Source: Isoetes taiwanensis | Lineage: Eukaryota; Streptophyta; Lycopodiopsida; Isoetales; Isoetaceae | Direction of reading: 5' to 3' | Assembly: GCA_021234155.1 (NCBI GenBank) | Contig: JAJEKV010000533.1 | Span: 62,001-126,000 of the forward strand | DNA: 64,000 nt | Shown here: positions 33,869-45,489 of the stretch, piece by piece | How positions within the stretch are numbered: position 1 is the first letter of the stretch | Layout: every line of letters starts with the position of its first letter | Position numbers and translations under genes: made by a program | The notes under the pieces: model-generated | The model's database searches: none | What the model saw: only the letters and a program-made list of their open reading frames with translations | Told to the model about the DNA's origin: nothing

Positions 33869-36575
33869 CCCCTCGAAGATTTCGCTTTTTAAATTTCACC
33901 TAAGAGTCTCTTATTACAGCGATGCTAAACATCGATGACTTTCAAGGAATAGAATCTTAGACCATAAGAATTAGATGGCGGACATCTTTAAGATCAAGAC
34001 TCTTAAGTCTAAATCTAGGCCAGTAATTATGGCACGGCCAAGTAATTAGCAACACCAAAGGAACAAGAGTCAAGTTCGACATCAACCTTAAGCGGAGCAA
34101 AGTAGAGCATCGGCACCAAATCAGGTACCTTGGCAAGTATGACCTCATAATAGGCATGGAATATTAAAGCCGGCTAAGGCAATAATTGATTATCATAAGC
34201 AAGAGATGTTTATCCCGGCACCAAAGGGCAAGTACCTTATAATTAAAGTAAGGAAGTAATTTTGTTAAGTCTGCCCTAGGATCTTAGACGATAAGAATTA
34301 TACATTGTTAAGTTTGCCCTAGGTTACCTGTGTAAGCTCAAACCTTCTCAAATGATGTCATTTCAAATGGGCCATGCTGCCATTTGAGGTGGCCTTGTGA
34401 CGAGGTTGAGTGGGCTCGTGATTGTGTAAATGGATTGTAGATGGTATTATTATAAAAGCTAGATAAATGAACAATTTTTGAGATGATCATTGCCAAACCA
34501 TGACTGCGTAAGGTTTTATTTCGATGGTGGGGATATTGCAAATCTCTTATTATGAAGGCCATCCAGATGTCCTTACATAATGGAAATTGCATAGCCTCCA
34601 TTTAATTTAACATGGCCATTTTTCATTTGGCCTTTGTAGACCATTTTCTATACATCAGTGCATGAAAATAATGCATCACGATATTTATATTTTTAACGCA
34701 TTGGTAAATGGAATTTGTGCTACTTGACCCCTATTCTAGGTATAGTATTATTTCTAGACCAACGCCAATTGCCTGTGCCAACTGAATAGCTTGCTTTGAG
34801 AATAATTGAGAAAATCAATAACATCATCATCATGATGGAAAGTAAAGTATCAACTTATTGTACCTCTTAAGTTGCTTATCAAAGGTTAAAAGGCATATTC
34901 ACCAACACAAAGTTCCAAAATGACCATTGATCGATATTATGCGAAGCGTGCTTAGTCTTGAACTCTACATATACCTTTTAGCATTGAAATTATCGGGTGA
35001 GTGTCGGTGGGATATGAACATCTGTTGTTGTACTATATCATCTAAGATTGCGTGCTTCGTATACAATCCCAATCAATAGATCTTTCACTAGCAGCATGTC
35101 AAATTTCATCCACCAATTTGACTCTTTCTTTTAAACTTGTCAGTACCTATTAAGAACATAGTAGAAAACAGGCTTTTCAATTTATCTAGTTAATCAAGAA
35201 CAAAGATAATATTCATACAAATCTTGTCCAATAGATCAAGTGGACTAATGTGCATCATGAACAAAGGGAAAGGGATCCTTTCCATTCAAGACTTTTCCTT
35301 TAAGAGAAGTGTGTCTCAAGGGCCGATTGATGTTTGATTTGGTATGCGTATGCATATAGCATAGTCTTCTACTACGTGGTTTGGTCATGATTCTCTACTA
35401 CGTGTGCCATGATTCATGAGAGAATAAACAATTATTGCAGGTTTTATTAGGGCACACAAAGTTAAAGAAAACGAATATTCGAGGGGCCAACCAATGATGG
35501 GGAATATTAGGGGGTGGCCACATGCAATCTTTAGGGCCCTCCCCTCCATATATGAATCTGATATGAGGGGATACGAGAGAGGGGAAGATCTGCAGGAACA
35601 GCTGCGGAAGAGAAGAAAACAGATGATCAGACTAAAAGTTTGGGTGCCTCCCCTATCCGATTGGAACATTGAAAGTTGGCCTCCAACATGAGCCAGGAGG
35701 TCTCCACCTCCATTTTTGAATGAGAAACTCCTTCCATTGAAACCGGAAAACTGACATGTGGCCACCCTTATTTTCCCCTAAAGAATCGGATGTTTCAAGT
35801 TTCCAACTGAAAAGTTGTATCCTCCATATTGAAAAATATATGAGAATCTTAGAACAAATTTCCATGCACTAACTGAATGGAAAAACCTCCCATCCCAAAG
35901 TTCTTCCTTGATTGGAATGGCCGAGATTTATAGTGGAACCCAAAGATAAAAAACAAATGTTATTTTGTATTCTGTATATCATTTTGTGGGACCTTAGTGG
36001 ATTAGAGAAATATCTGGCACGCACGTGTCGAAACATAAAGCTCCATCCAGCAAGTGGATTATGTAGTATAAAGGGCGGCCGGATCTCAACGTAGAATGCA
36101 CATCTCAAAATGGAAATGGAACCCGGCGTCTTCTTATTAAAGGAGGTTTGGCTATAGTGCCCGGGTCGCCGGAGTATGAAATCCGCACTGGGGCCTCAAA
36201 TTTCCTTCCTAATCTTACTAATCCACATGGAAATAATTCTTTCTAGTTGCTCTTTGCACTTTGGCAGAATTTTGCTCCTTTTTTTTGCATAGAATAGTGT
36301 GATACGGGGCACAGGGAATACGGACCATGGCCTCAAATCAACCATCGAATTGGTAGCCACAAAATTGGATCGCTTCTTATTTCTGAGGCAAACGAATAGT
36401 GCCATGCATATTTTCTAAGATAAGTTCTGGCGGTTCTTCTGTAGACTGTGATCTGTGACCCTTTTTCGTGGCACAGCCATAGCTATAGCTTCGCATTTTA
36501 TCCCGTCTAGACTAGACCAGGCTATAAATGAGGCTAGCAAATAGCCGCCTTCATTCACGATTGAATAGATCCTTG
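33869..36575. other. Non-coding part of unit A
   Basis: AT-rich sequence without a recognisable gene. GCACGCACGTGTCG followed by a TATAAAGGGC-type box (about 36020-36076) looks promoter-like, but no gene follows. A short CATCATCATCATGATG palindrome-like run is at 34821-34836. Confidence 0.4.
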
Positions 36576-36639
36576 ATGGTCATATCCAAGTTCTCACATT
36601 GCAAAGGACAACACACACTCACCCCGGTTTTTGGTCCAC

Positions 36640-37330
36640 TGTTGAAAACATCAGTTTTGGTAGGTCTACATGTCCTGTTTTCAAAGAATCCTACATGTGG
36701 ATTTGTGAAGGTATGGTTTTGTTCGATAATGGTGTTCTTTTTTCAGTGGACTAAAACATCCACTGTTGTTTTGTAGTTTCTTCTATTGTGACATGTCATT
36801 TTATAATACAATCCACTGTAGGAAAGAGTACTTGAATTTCTACATGTCTAATAATTCTATTGTCACATGTCTTTATAGATGTAGGAAAGAATATTTGATT
36901 CTCTACATGTCCTATACTTCCATTCACATGTCTTTATAGTAGTAGGACAGAGTACTTTATTTGCTAAGGCATTGTAGGAAAGAATACATGAATTACGACA
37001 TGTGTAATACTTCTATTGTCACATGTCTTTATAGAAGTCGGAAAAAATACTTGATTCTCTACATGTCATATGCTTCCATGTCACATGTCTTTATAGTAGT
37101 AGGATGAATTACTTTATTTGCTAAGGCATTGTAGGAAAGAATACATGAATTACGACATGTGTAATACTTCTATTCTCACATGTCTTTATAGAAGTAGGAA
37201 AGAGTACTTGATTCTCTACATGTCCTATCCTTCCATATCACGGGTCTTTATAGTGGTAGGGATGAGTACTTGATTTGCTACATGTGATGCACGTGCCGCG
37301 ATCACATGTTCTTATACTAGTATTCCATGT
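36640..37330. repeat. Left subterminal repeats of the CACTA-like element
   Basis: TCACATGTCTTTATAGAAGT, GTAGGAAAGAATAC and TGATTCTCTACATGTC recur with a period of about 75-85 bp, in two alternating versions. Such arrays near the ends are typical transposase-binding regions of CACTA elements. Confidence 0.75.
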
Positions 37331-37389
37331 AACACAAGTTACTTCAACTACTTCAATTACTTAACACCTATTTTTTTGCATAGCGTGGG

Positions 37390-38905
37390 CACCAACATGC
37401 CAAGGTGAAACCTAACATGCCACCTAGGCTCAAACATGCCAAGGTGGCTCCAACATGCCACCTAGGCTCCAACATGACAAAATGGCTCAAACATGCCACC
37501 TAGGCTCCAACGTGCTCAAACATGCCACCACAGGGCTCCAACATGCCACCTATGCTCCAACTTGCCAAGGTGGCTCAAATATGCCACGTGGGCTCCAAAC
37601 ATGCCACCTAGGCTCCAACATTCCTAGGTGGCTCCAAACATGCCACATAGGCTCAAACATGCCATGGGCTCACTTAGGCTCCAACATGCCAAGGTGGCTC
37701 CAACATGCCACCTGGGCTCAAAACATGCCAAGGTGGCTCAAACATGCCACCTAGGCTCCCAACATGCCACCTAGGCTCAAACATGCAGTGGCTCAAACAT
37801 GCCAAGGTGGCTCAAACATGCCACCTAGGCTCCAACATGCCACCTAGGCTCAAACATGCCAAGGTGGCTCAAACATGCTGCGTGGGCTCCACTATGCCAC
37901 CTAGCCTTCAACATGCCAAGGTGGCTCACAACATGCCACCTAGGCTTAAATATGCCAAGTTGGCTCAAACATGCCACCTAGGCTCCAACATGCCACCGTG
38001 GCTCCTAACCCCGCCACCCTAGGCTCAAACATGCCCGTGGGCTCCAACATGCCCGCGTGCCAAGGTGGCTCCAACATGCCACCTAGGCTCCAACATGCTC
38101 AAACATGCCCACGGGCTCTAACATGCCACCTATGCTCCAACTTGCCAAGGTGGCTCAAATATGCCACGTGGGCTCCAACATGCCAAGGTGGCTCAAGCAT
38201 GCCACAGGGCTCCAACATGCCACCTAGGCTCTAACATGGCAAGGTGGCTCAAACATGCCACGTGGTCTCCAACATGCCACCTAGGCTCAAACATGCCAAG
38301 GTGGCTCCAACATGCCAAGGTGGCTCAAACATGCCACCTAGGCTCCAACGTCTCAAACATGCCAAGGTGGCTCAAACATGCCACCTAGGCTCAAACATGC
38401 CAAGGTGGTTCCCACATGCCAAGGTGGCTCCAACATGCCACCTAGGCTCAAACATGCCAAGGTGGCTCAAACATGCCACCTAGGCTGCAACATGACAAAA
38501 TGGCTCAAACATGCCACCTAGGCTCCAACGTGCTCAAACATGCCATGCTTGAGGCTCCAACATACCACCTATGCTCCAACTTGCCAAGGTGGCTCAAATA
38601 TGCCACGTGGGCTCCAACATGCCACCTAGGCTCCAACATTCCTAGGTGGCTCAAACATGCCATCTAGGCTCCAACATGCCACCCAGGCTCAAACATGCCA
38701 AGTGGCTCAAACATGCCAAGGTGGGCTCAAACATGCCACCTAGGCTCCAACATGCCAAGGTGGCTCAAACATGCCACGTGGACTCCATAATGCCACGTGG
38801 GCTCCAACATGCCAAGGTGGCTCCAACATGCCATGCAGGGCTCCAACATGCCAAGGTGGCTCAGGCATGCCACCTAGTCTCAAGCATGCCACCTAGGCAC
38901 CCCAA
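37390..38905. repeat. 19-bp minisatellite array, about 80 units
   Basis: Two alternating 19-bp units, CAAACATGCCACCTAGGCT and CCAACATGCCAAGGTGGCT, fill about 1.5 kb. The cores CCACCTAGG and CCAAGGTGG are near reverse complements, so neighbouring units can pair. The array has no stops over long stretches and creates false repetitive reading frames (MPPRLQHAKVAQTC-like); these are not genes. Confidence 0.95.
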
Positions 38906-39109
38906 GTGGTGATATGGCATGCCAAGTAAGCAAGGTCAAGTTTTGACTAGGCCAAAAAACCAAAGATGTCCATCTTTGGTCTTTTCGATGGTGATGTTGG
39001 CAAATTTTAGGTGACATGGCTAGATGATGGTGACATGGACCTTGGATGTCTTTGAACCAAACAAGGCGAGGCACCTCGGTGCCCCTTTCTTGTGAAGGAG
39101 TCTCCAAAA

Positions 39110-40330
39110 GGTAGATATCTTTGGTGCATTTTTCTCTTGCGTATCTTTTGGCGTCATCTTTGCACATCCTGCCAAGATTTCACCTTTTTGAGACCCGGAT
39201 TTTTATCATGCTTTTCTTTGTGTTTATGCTCAGGAAATTCATAACTAATGCATGGGGCAGGGGAAAAATCCTGGTTTTCAGCCAGCTGGCTTGCCAAGTG
39301 GCCCCAGAGTATAGGAAAATCCCGGTATTTCGGATGAGTTTTAGACCCTCGATTTTTATTGGGATGGCCGCCGTTTGGCCACGACAAGGTTTAGACCCGT
39401 TTTCAATTTTGGGGCATGGAGGAGGCCCGGATTGGCGATCCGACCTGCTTGGCGTCGTCAAACGGCGGCGAAATTACCCTAGGGGACAAGTTCCACGGCG
39501 AGTTTTCCCAAAGGGATCAATCACTTACCCCTCACTAGGAGGTATTGACATCCACCTCCATGCCAATTGACTACAAGTGTGTAGTAAGCGACCTACTTTG
39601 GCGTTTCTTGGAGAGGGGTGGTCTTCGCTACGAAACTTGGTCCCCTAGGTAATGGGGATGTTCGGGTCCATTGGCGGGCCAGTTTCGATTAGAAGTGGGG
39701 GTCCAGCCCAGTCCTCCCCGGCTTGGACTAGCTGCGAGAACAAGATACTTGGGGTTCACCACGAGGCCACGGTAGAAGATTGAAGTGACAATAGGAGCAC
39801 TAGGACTGCTAGGTGGTATACATGTGACCACGGAGAAGAAAAGCTAGCTCCAGCGCTTTCCATTGGGGCGTTACCGGCCGGTGGCCTCCGAAAGGGGTTG
39901 GCAGCGGAAGCTCGTCTCATGCCTCGCTTGTGCTTCTATTATCGGTGCATTTTCTCTTGCGTGTGCAGCGTCATGTTGCATATCCTGCCAAGATTTCACC
40001 TTTTGAGACCGGTTTTTATACGTGTTGTTTTTTGTGTTTATGCTCGGAAATTCATAATTAATGCATGGGGCGGGGAAAAATCCTGATTTTCAGCCAGCTG
40101 GCTTGCCAAGTGGCATGAGTGTACAGGAAAATCCCGGTATTTTCGGGCAAGCTTTAGACCCTCGATTTTTTGATTGGGATGGCCACCGTTGGCCACGGCG
40201 AGTTTAGACCACGTTTTTTCGATTTTGGGGCATGGAGGAGGCCCGGATTGGCGATCCGACCTCTCCATGTCATCTGGAGCGACCAAATTACCCTAGGGGA
40301 CAAGTTCCACGGCCCTCTTGATCGGAGGAG
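39110..40330. repeat. Diverged direct duplication, period about 822 bp
   Basis: The block at 39122-39500 (CATCCTGCCAAGATTTCACC, CAGCCAGCTGGCTTGCCAAG, GGGGCATGGAGGAGGCCCGG) returns at 39944-40320 with many differences. It is non-coding. The copies differ in CAG/CTG-like positions as in the A/B duplication. Confidence 0.85.
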
Positions 40331-40335
40331 CATCC

Positions 40336-40790
40336 CGAATGTAAATCCTACCAAACCCTAGGGTTTGGTAGGGTTTATCTCGGCGTCAAGGCGGAGACTA
40401 ACACATCCGAAACTTTGCATGGAGTTCTCTGTGTATGCTCGGGGACCATGCCGGAGATGGGGTCAAATCCCCTTCGCGAAGACATGCTTTCAGAACTCCC
40501 CTTCACTGGAAAGGGGCTTGTGAAGGGAGTCTCCGAAAGGTATCTTTGCAAGAAAATTTGGCTCTGTCTCCCGGTGCCATGAGGGTAATCCGGCAAGGGT
40601 ATTCCGCGTCGGATCACGGGCCCTACGGGTCATCAGACATCCCGGAATGTAAACCCTATCAAACCCTAGGGTTTGCTAGGGTTTACATCTCGAGCGTCAA
40701 GACGGAGACTCACACATCCGAAACTTTGCATGGAGTTCTCTGTGTATGCTCTGGGGACCATGCCCGGAGATGGGGTCGAAAAGGGTCGTT
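40336..40790. repeat. About 300-bp direct repeat with telobox palindromes
   Basis: Two copies start near 40332 and 40640. Each holds a palindrome built from AAACCCTA teloboxes: 40347-40372 (perfect, 26 bp) and 40649-40686 (38 bp, one mismatched pair). Each copy continues with CACATCCGAAACTTTGCATG. Confidence 0.85.
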
Positions 40791-40799
40791 TTCTTGGAT

Positions 40800-41625
40800 A
40801 GCTAGGTGAGCCTTTGCTAACCACATATCTTGAACCATGGCAAGCTGAAATAACGAGTTTGGATCTATTGGCCATCCCGAATGATCCCAAACGGTTTTAC
40901 TCTCTTGCAAAAGGCGCTCTTGACTTCTAATTGCCACACTGGGAGGAGGATAACTCCAAACCCCATTCTATCAGTTCCTATTGCTTCATGTTTTCAATTG
41001 CAGCTTCTCAACCATGTCCCAAGTGCAACCGACTAAGACTCGACCCCCATAACGTAAACCCTTCAATAACCTAGCAACACCACGGGGTTTTACGTTTGAA
41101 CTTATATCCTAGTCGATTCGACCAAAATCTTGCACAATGTCATCACGTAGAGGGAGGGTGTTGATGCCATAAGATGTGCCTTTAAAACCTTAGGAGGCGA
41201 TTAAGCCCCAAAGGTCCTCTCCCAAAGAACCTTGGCCACGGATGGGCAACTTTCCCACTCCGGAACTGTGAACTGACTCTGCCAATGGACTCAAAACGTT
41301 GACATTACCCTGGAGACCAAGTTTCGTGGGTAGAAGACTACCCCTTTTCCAAGAAGCGCCAAAGTAGCTCATGTCCAACATGTTCGTAGTCAACTGGTCT
41401 AAGAGGTGGCTGCAGAATACTGCCATGTAGAGGGTTAAGTATTTTTTCGTTGCAAAAATGACCGTTTAACTTGGTCCCTAGGGTAATTTCGCCGTTTGGA
41501 TGGCATGGCTAAGTCGAATCTCTATTTGAGCCTTTGTGCTTTGCCCGAACGACAAAATGCCTCTACCAAAAGTTCCAAAGGTTATCATATTTCTTGCATG
41601 AAGTCCTATCATCATGCCCACATGG
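40800..41625. other. Stretch without a recognisable gene
   Basis: Unique-looking sequence inside the CACTA-like element. A CCCTAGGG(T/G)AATT motif recurs (41470, 39478, 40293). No domain is visible. Confidence 0.4.
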
Positions 41626-42540
41626 CATGTTTAAGCCGCCACGGCATTTTTGAGCCACCTTGGCATGTTGGAGCATAGGTGGCATGTTGGAGCCACCTTG
41701 GCATGTTTGAGCCACCTTGGCATGTCGAGCCTAGGTGGCATGTTCGTGCCTAGGTGGCATTACCTTGGCATGTTGGAGCCTAGGTGGCATCACATGCCAA
41801 GGTGGCTCAAACATGCCACATGGGCTGCAACATGCCACCCAGGCTCAATAACATGCCAATGTGGCTCAAACATGCCACCTAGGCTCAAACATGTCAAGGT
41901 GGCTCAAACATGCCATCGAGGCCCCAACATGCCAAGGTGGCTCAAACATGCCACGTGGGCTCCAACATGCCACCTAGGCTCCAACATGCCACCTAGGCCC
42001 CAACATGCCAAGGTGGCTCAAACATGCCAAGGTGGCTCCAACATGCCACGTGGGCTCCAACATGCCAAGGTGGCTAAAACATGCCACGTTGGCTCCAACA
42101 TGCCAAGGTGGCTCAAACATGCCACGTGGGCTCCAACATGCCAAGGTGGCTCTAACATGCCACCTAGGCTCGAACATGCCAAGGTGGCTCAAATATGCTG
42201 CCACGGGCTCACCTAGGCTCCAACATGTCAAGCTGGTTCGACCCACGCGGGCTCCAGCGTGCCATCTAGGCTCCAACATGCCAAGGTGGCTCAAACATGC
42301 CACCTAGGCTCAAAATGCCAAGGTGGTTCCAACATGCCATCTAGTGGCTCAGCAAGCATGCCACCTAGGCTCAAGCACGCCACCTAGGCACTCCACGCAT
42401 GGCATGTTTGAGCACCCGGTGGCATGTTGGAGCCTAGGTGGCATGTTTCAACCACCTTAGCATGTTGGAGCCCACGTGGCAGGTTTGAGCCACCTTGGCA
42501 TGTTGGAGCCTAGGTGGCATGTTTGAGCCCGCGTGACATG
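41625..42540. repeat. Second 19-bp minisatellite array, with orientation switches
   Basis: The same two units as at 37390-38905. They read inverted from about 41625 to 41790, direct to about 42395, and inverted again to 42540. Confidence 0.92.
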
Positions 42541-42589
42541 GGCTAGTTTGAATAATCCGCCCCCCTCTCTTTGTAGTATCCGGCCTGTG

Positions 42590-42780
42590 CAGCGATTGAA
42601 GTAGATGTCCCCACCCCCCCCCAGAGCCTATCCGCCCCCCTTTGCCCGATTTAGTACAAGAAAAAAATACCAAAAATCTAGTACGGTTTGTCTTATCGGG
42701 CGATGAAGTTGGGGGGGGTCGGATAGGTTCAAAGGGGGGGGGCGGATTAGTTCAATGGGGGGGCGGATAATCTGATGAGC
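42590..42780. repeat. C- and G-homopolymer-rich segment
   Basis: Runs of seven to ten C or G (42611-42620, 42710-42717, 42734-42742, 42759-42765) are spaced by GGCGGAT(A/T)-like sequence. Several G runs lie close enough to form a quadruplex. Confidence 0.7.
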
Positions 42781-43069
42781 TGCTTTCGGCCGGATATTAC
42801 AAGAGAGGGGGCATGTTGAAGCCAACCCGGGTAGCATGGTGAATCCTAGGGGCACAACATTTGAATTATAAAAATAAGATATGAATTAAACCATTAAAAA
42901 TATTTCATTAATCAAGATGCATGGTGGAGATCTTGATCCCGGCCCTATTATGTTATTGGCCCTTAAAAGCGGCATTGCGATTGATGGATAGCGATCAACG
43001 GCCAAGATGATGATCCGGGTCCTCTACCCTCATTGGCCCGCCTGAGGTTCCTTGTGTTTTTCGTTTCCC

Positions 43070-43225
43070 TCCCTTGGCCATGGCGATGGCGAGAGGTCCT
43101 AGGCTATGGCAATGCTCCCGCTTTGCGTGGCTATGGCGATGCTCCATGCATTGGCTATGGCAATGCGGAGCTCTATGCTATGGCGATGGCGGAGCTCCTT
43201 GGCTATGGCAATGTGCCTGTATCTT
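43070..43225. repeat. Minisatellite with GGCTATGGCAATGC units
   Basis: About seven imperfect copies of GGCTATGGC(A/G)ATG(C/G) lie within 150 bp. The open frames here come from the repeat. From 43226 to 44480 no gene is recognised. Confidence 0.7.
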
Positions 43226-44479
43226 TCCTTTCTCTCCATTGGCTGTTTCCGATCTTTGGGTTATGGCTTGTAGCGGCAGGCGGGTGCGCTTCGCTTCTTG
43301 GGGTTATGGCTTGCGGTGACGGGGAAGGAGCCACGTTAGGTGGTAAAAACAACGGTTTTTGTGTATGGGATAAATCCACTCCACGGCTAAAAACGCCTTT
43401 TTGGGTCGCCTCCGCCGTTATTGAATCTGAGAGAGAGATCGGATTCTACACCGGCTCGATCTTTGCACAATTTTTGCCTGGCGCCATTTTTTTCAGATCA
43501 AAAGACCACGGCTGATCTATTTCTCCGGTTATTCCTGGTTTTCTCTTCATTTCAGATCAATAACAATGGAAATTGTTTTATTATCATGTCGAATTTAAGG
43601 TTTTGAAGTGGCTAAAGGCGGTTTGCATTCACAATAGTGATCGGCTGCGAAAAGAACTCTTCTTGATCGACTCATGCAAGTTCCCATCGCAATGGTATAT
43701 TTACTCATTTTCATTCCTCGATTCTTCCTTTCGTTTTTTCCCTTTGTTTTTCTTTCGGATCAAACACAAAGGGACTCATTTTCCCTTTTATTTTTTTTTC
43801 GGATCAACCCAAGCTTCTCCTCAGCATTTGCGATTCTGAGATACATCTAAAGCTTGTGCGTCTAAAGGCAAAAAGCTTGTCTATTTCAAGGCCTGAGAAG
43901 CTTGCCCGTCTAAATCCAAAAAGATGCTTGTCGTCGCCCGCCTGGCGGTTTTTCGGGTGAGCACTATTAACCCTAGAGCTAGCTAATTCAACTTTGAGAG
44001 CAAATCCTAGAACTGGAGTATGCATATGCGGATGAAGCGGGAGTCGGCTTGCTTCTCTTCCACTACCGAAGAATTTAAAGAGCTTGCAACCATACCTGAA
44101 AAATCTGAAAAAGCTGTGGTGAATGGTAATGGTGTTGCCTCTCCTGAAGCCCGAGGACATAGCATTGCAAGCTTGAACCAAGAGGTTTGATCAAAGCCGA
44201 TTAGCACAGTCAATTGTGCTACATTGTTTTTAAACTTAACCATTAATTCAATTGTTTTGGACCTTTACCATTGAATGTTTTAATCTAACGTTGAAATTTA
44301 GATTGCAATCTATTATTATGCGTGAATGAGAATCTAGATAACATTGTATATTATGCCTTATGGACTTTTTTGGGTTCGATTCCCAAAAAGGTTTTCCTTT
44401 TTTAAAATAAAAAGAGCAATATAAAGTTCATAATATATTAGCTTTTAAATTGTGGTCTATAGGAATTTTTTTTTTAATG

Positions 44480-45199
44480 TCTGCGACGTGTCAACATTTG
44501 ATTTGTTAGAAGACATATTAAAAACAATACTTTGTTTTTCCTACGTGTGATAATAATGCTTTTTTTATTTCAAAAGTATGCCACGTGTCCATATTTGATT
44601 AGCAAGAATAATGTTTTTTTTTTTTTTTTAAATATGCCACGTGTTAATATCTCATTAGTTAAACAACCACATTAGAAACACATATTTTTTCTACGTGTAA
44701 TAATTTTATTTTTTCGTATGTCCTTATTTTAGGAAAACTATAGCTAGATTTCAATAACACATGTAGGGTTTTGTAAATTAAAAAAAGGCCATACGTGATT
44801 TTTTTTTAATTTTGCAAAAACAACACTTGAAACAACATGTCCACATCGCGAAAAAGAACACTTGAAAACATCAATTTTCTATTTCCTATGTGTTTTTTTT
44901 CTTTGTAGTGTTTTATTTCTACTGTTGTAATTTAGTTTTTCAGGTGTAGTAAAATTAAAACCTACACGTGCTATTTTAAAGATAAACAACGTATGGTTCC
45001 GCCAAAAAACAACAGTGAAGGAAAAAAGTACACGTTGACAAAAATTCACAAAAACCATGTCAATTTTTTCTACGCGTGGATTTTTCTGCCAAGGACCACT
45101 GTCTCTTTGTGCAAATCCGGATAAACAGGCCACGTGGACTTTTGGGGCCATTTTGGTGTTGTTTTTGGCATAAAACAACACTTCCGTACAACTAAAAAA
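44480..45199. repeat. Right subterminal repeats of the CACTA-like element
   Basis: GCCACGTGT and CTACGTGTAATAAT motifs recur (44488, 44540, 44580, 44636, 44690, 45129) amid A- and T-rich runs. They do not match the left array in sequence. Unequal left and right subterminal repeats are common in CACTA elements. Confidence 0.65.
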
Positions 45200-45489
45200 C
45201 AACTGTGGACCAAAAATTGGGGTCAGTGTGACACACACAAGATCCCAAGAAGGGAGATGGACAAGGCCATGAGCAACCTCCATGCTATATCATTGTATGA
45301 GGGTACATAATATTGAGAAGTTTGAAAACTTTCTCAACTAGTGGTTTGTAAAATTTATGAGGAAAACAAGTAACCCAATTCTATGTGTGTCATGTGTAAT
45401 TCTATTCAAGCAATCAATTCAGAAATTTCTTTTATGGTGTGTGAGTCCCATTTTCAGTCCGAGTCCCAAAATTCAAGATTTGTCCCACT

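Larger units (their letters stand above)
29511..36575. repeat. Tandem duplication, unit A (7,065 bp)
   Basis: Unit A is repeated as unit B starting at 36576. Both units start with ATGGTCATATCCAAGTTCTC (29511 and 36576) and end with GAATAGATCCTTG, followed by ATGG (36576 and 52263). The only shared bases at the breakpoint are ATGG, so it was made by 4-bp microhomology rather than by long repeats. Contents: the tail of the DUF7869 pseudogene, a rearranged LINE with a MITE, and about 2.7 kb of non-coding DNA. Confidence 0.93.
36614..45230. mobile_element. CACTA-like DNA transposon, 8,617 bp, non-autonomous
   Basis: Left end CACACTCACCCCGGTTTTTG and the reverse complement of the right end CACACTGACCCCAATTTTTG form terminal inverted repeats of about 31 bp. 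ACA flanks the element at 36611-36613 and 45231-45233. Unit A at 29536-29565 provides the empty site, and removing the element plus one ACA reproduces it exactly. A 3-bp duplication, CACT-containing ends and arrays of subterminal repeats fit the CACTA (EnSpm) superfamily. No transposase is recognisable; the interior is tandem repeats and non-coding DNA, so it would need a transposase from elsewhere. Ends starting CACACT, not CACTA or CACTG, are the main reservation. Confidence 0.82.

Noticed and set aside
37390-38905. Regularly spaced short repeats resembling a CRISPR array
   Set aside because: The units are directly adjacent with no unique spacers, and the context is a plant transposon.
37455-38912. 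Long plus-strand frames with repeats like MPPRLQHAKVAQTCHLGSN
   Set aside because: They arise because the 19-bp minisatellite lacks stops in several frames; different frames overlap and none has a stable start or domain.
40347-40686. Interstitial telomere
   Set aside because: Only isolated AAACCCTA units arranged as palindromes occur; there is no run of telomere repeats.
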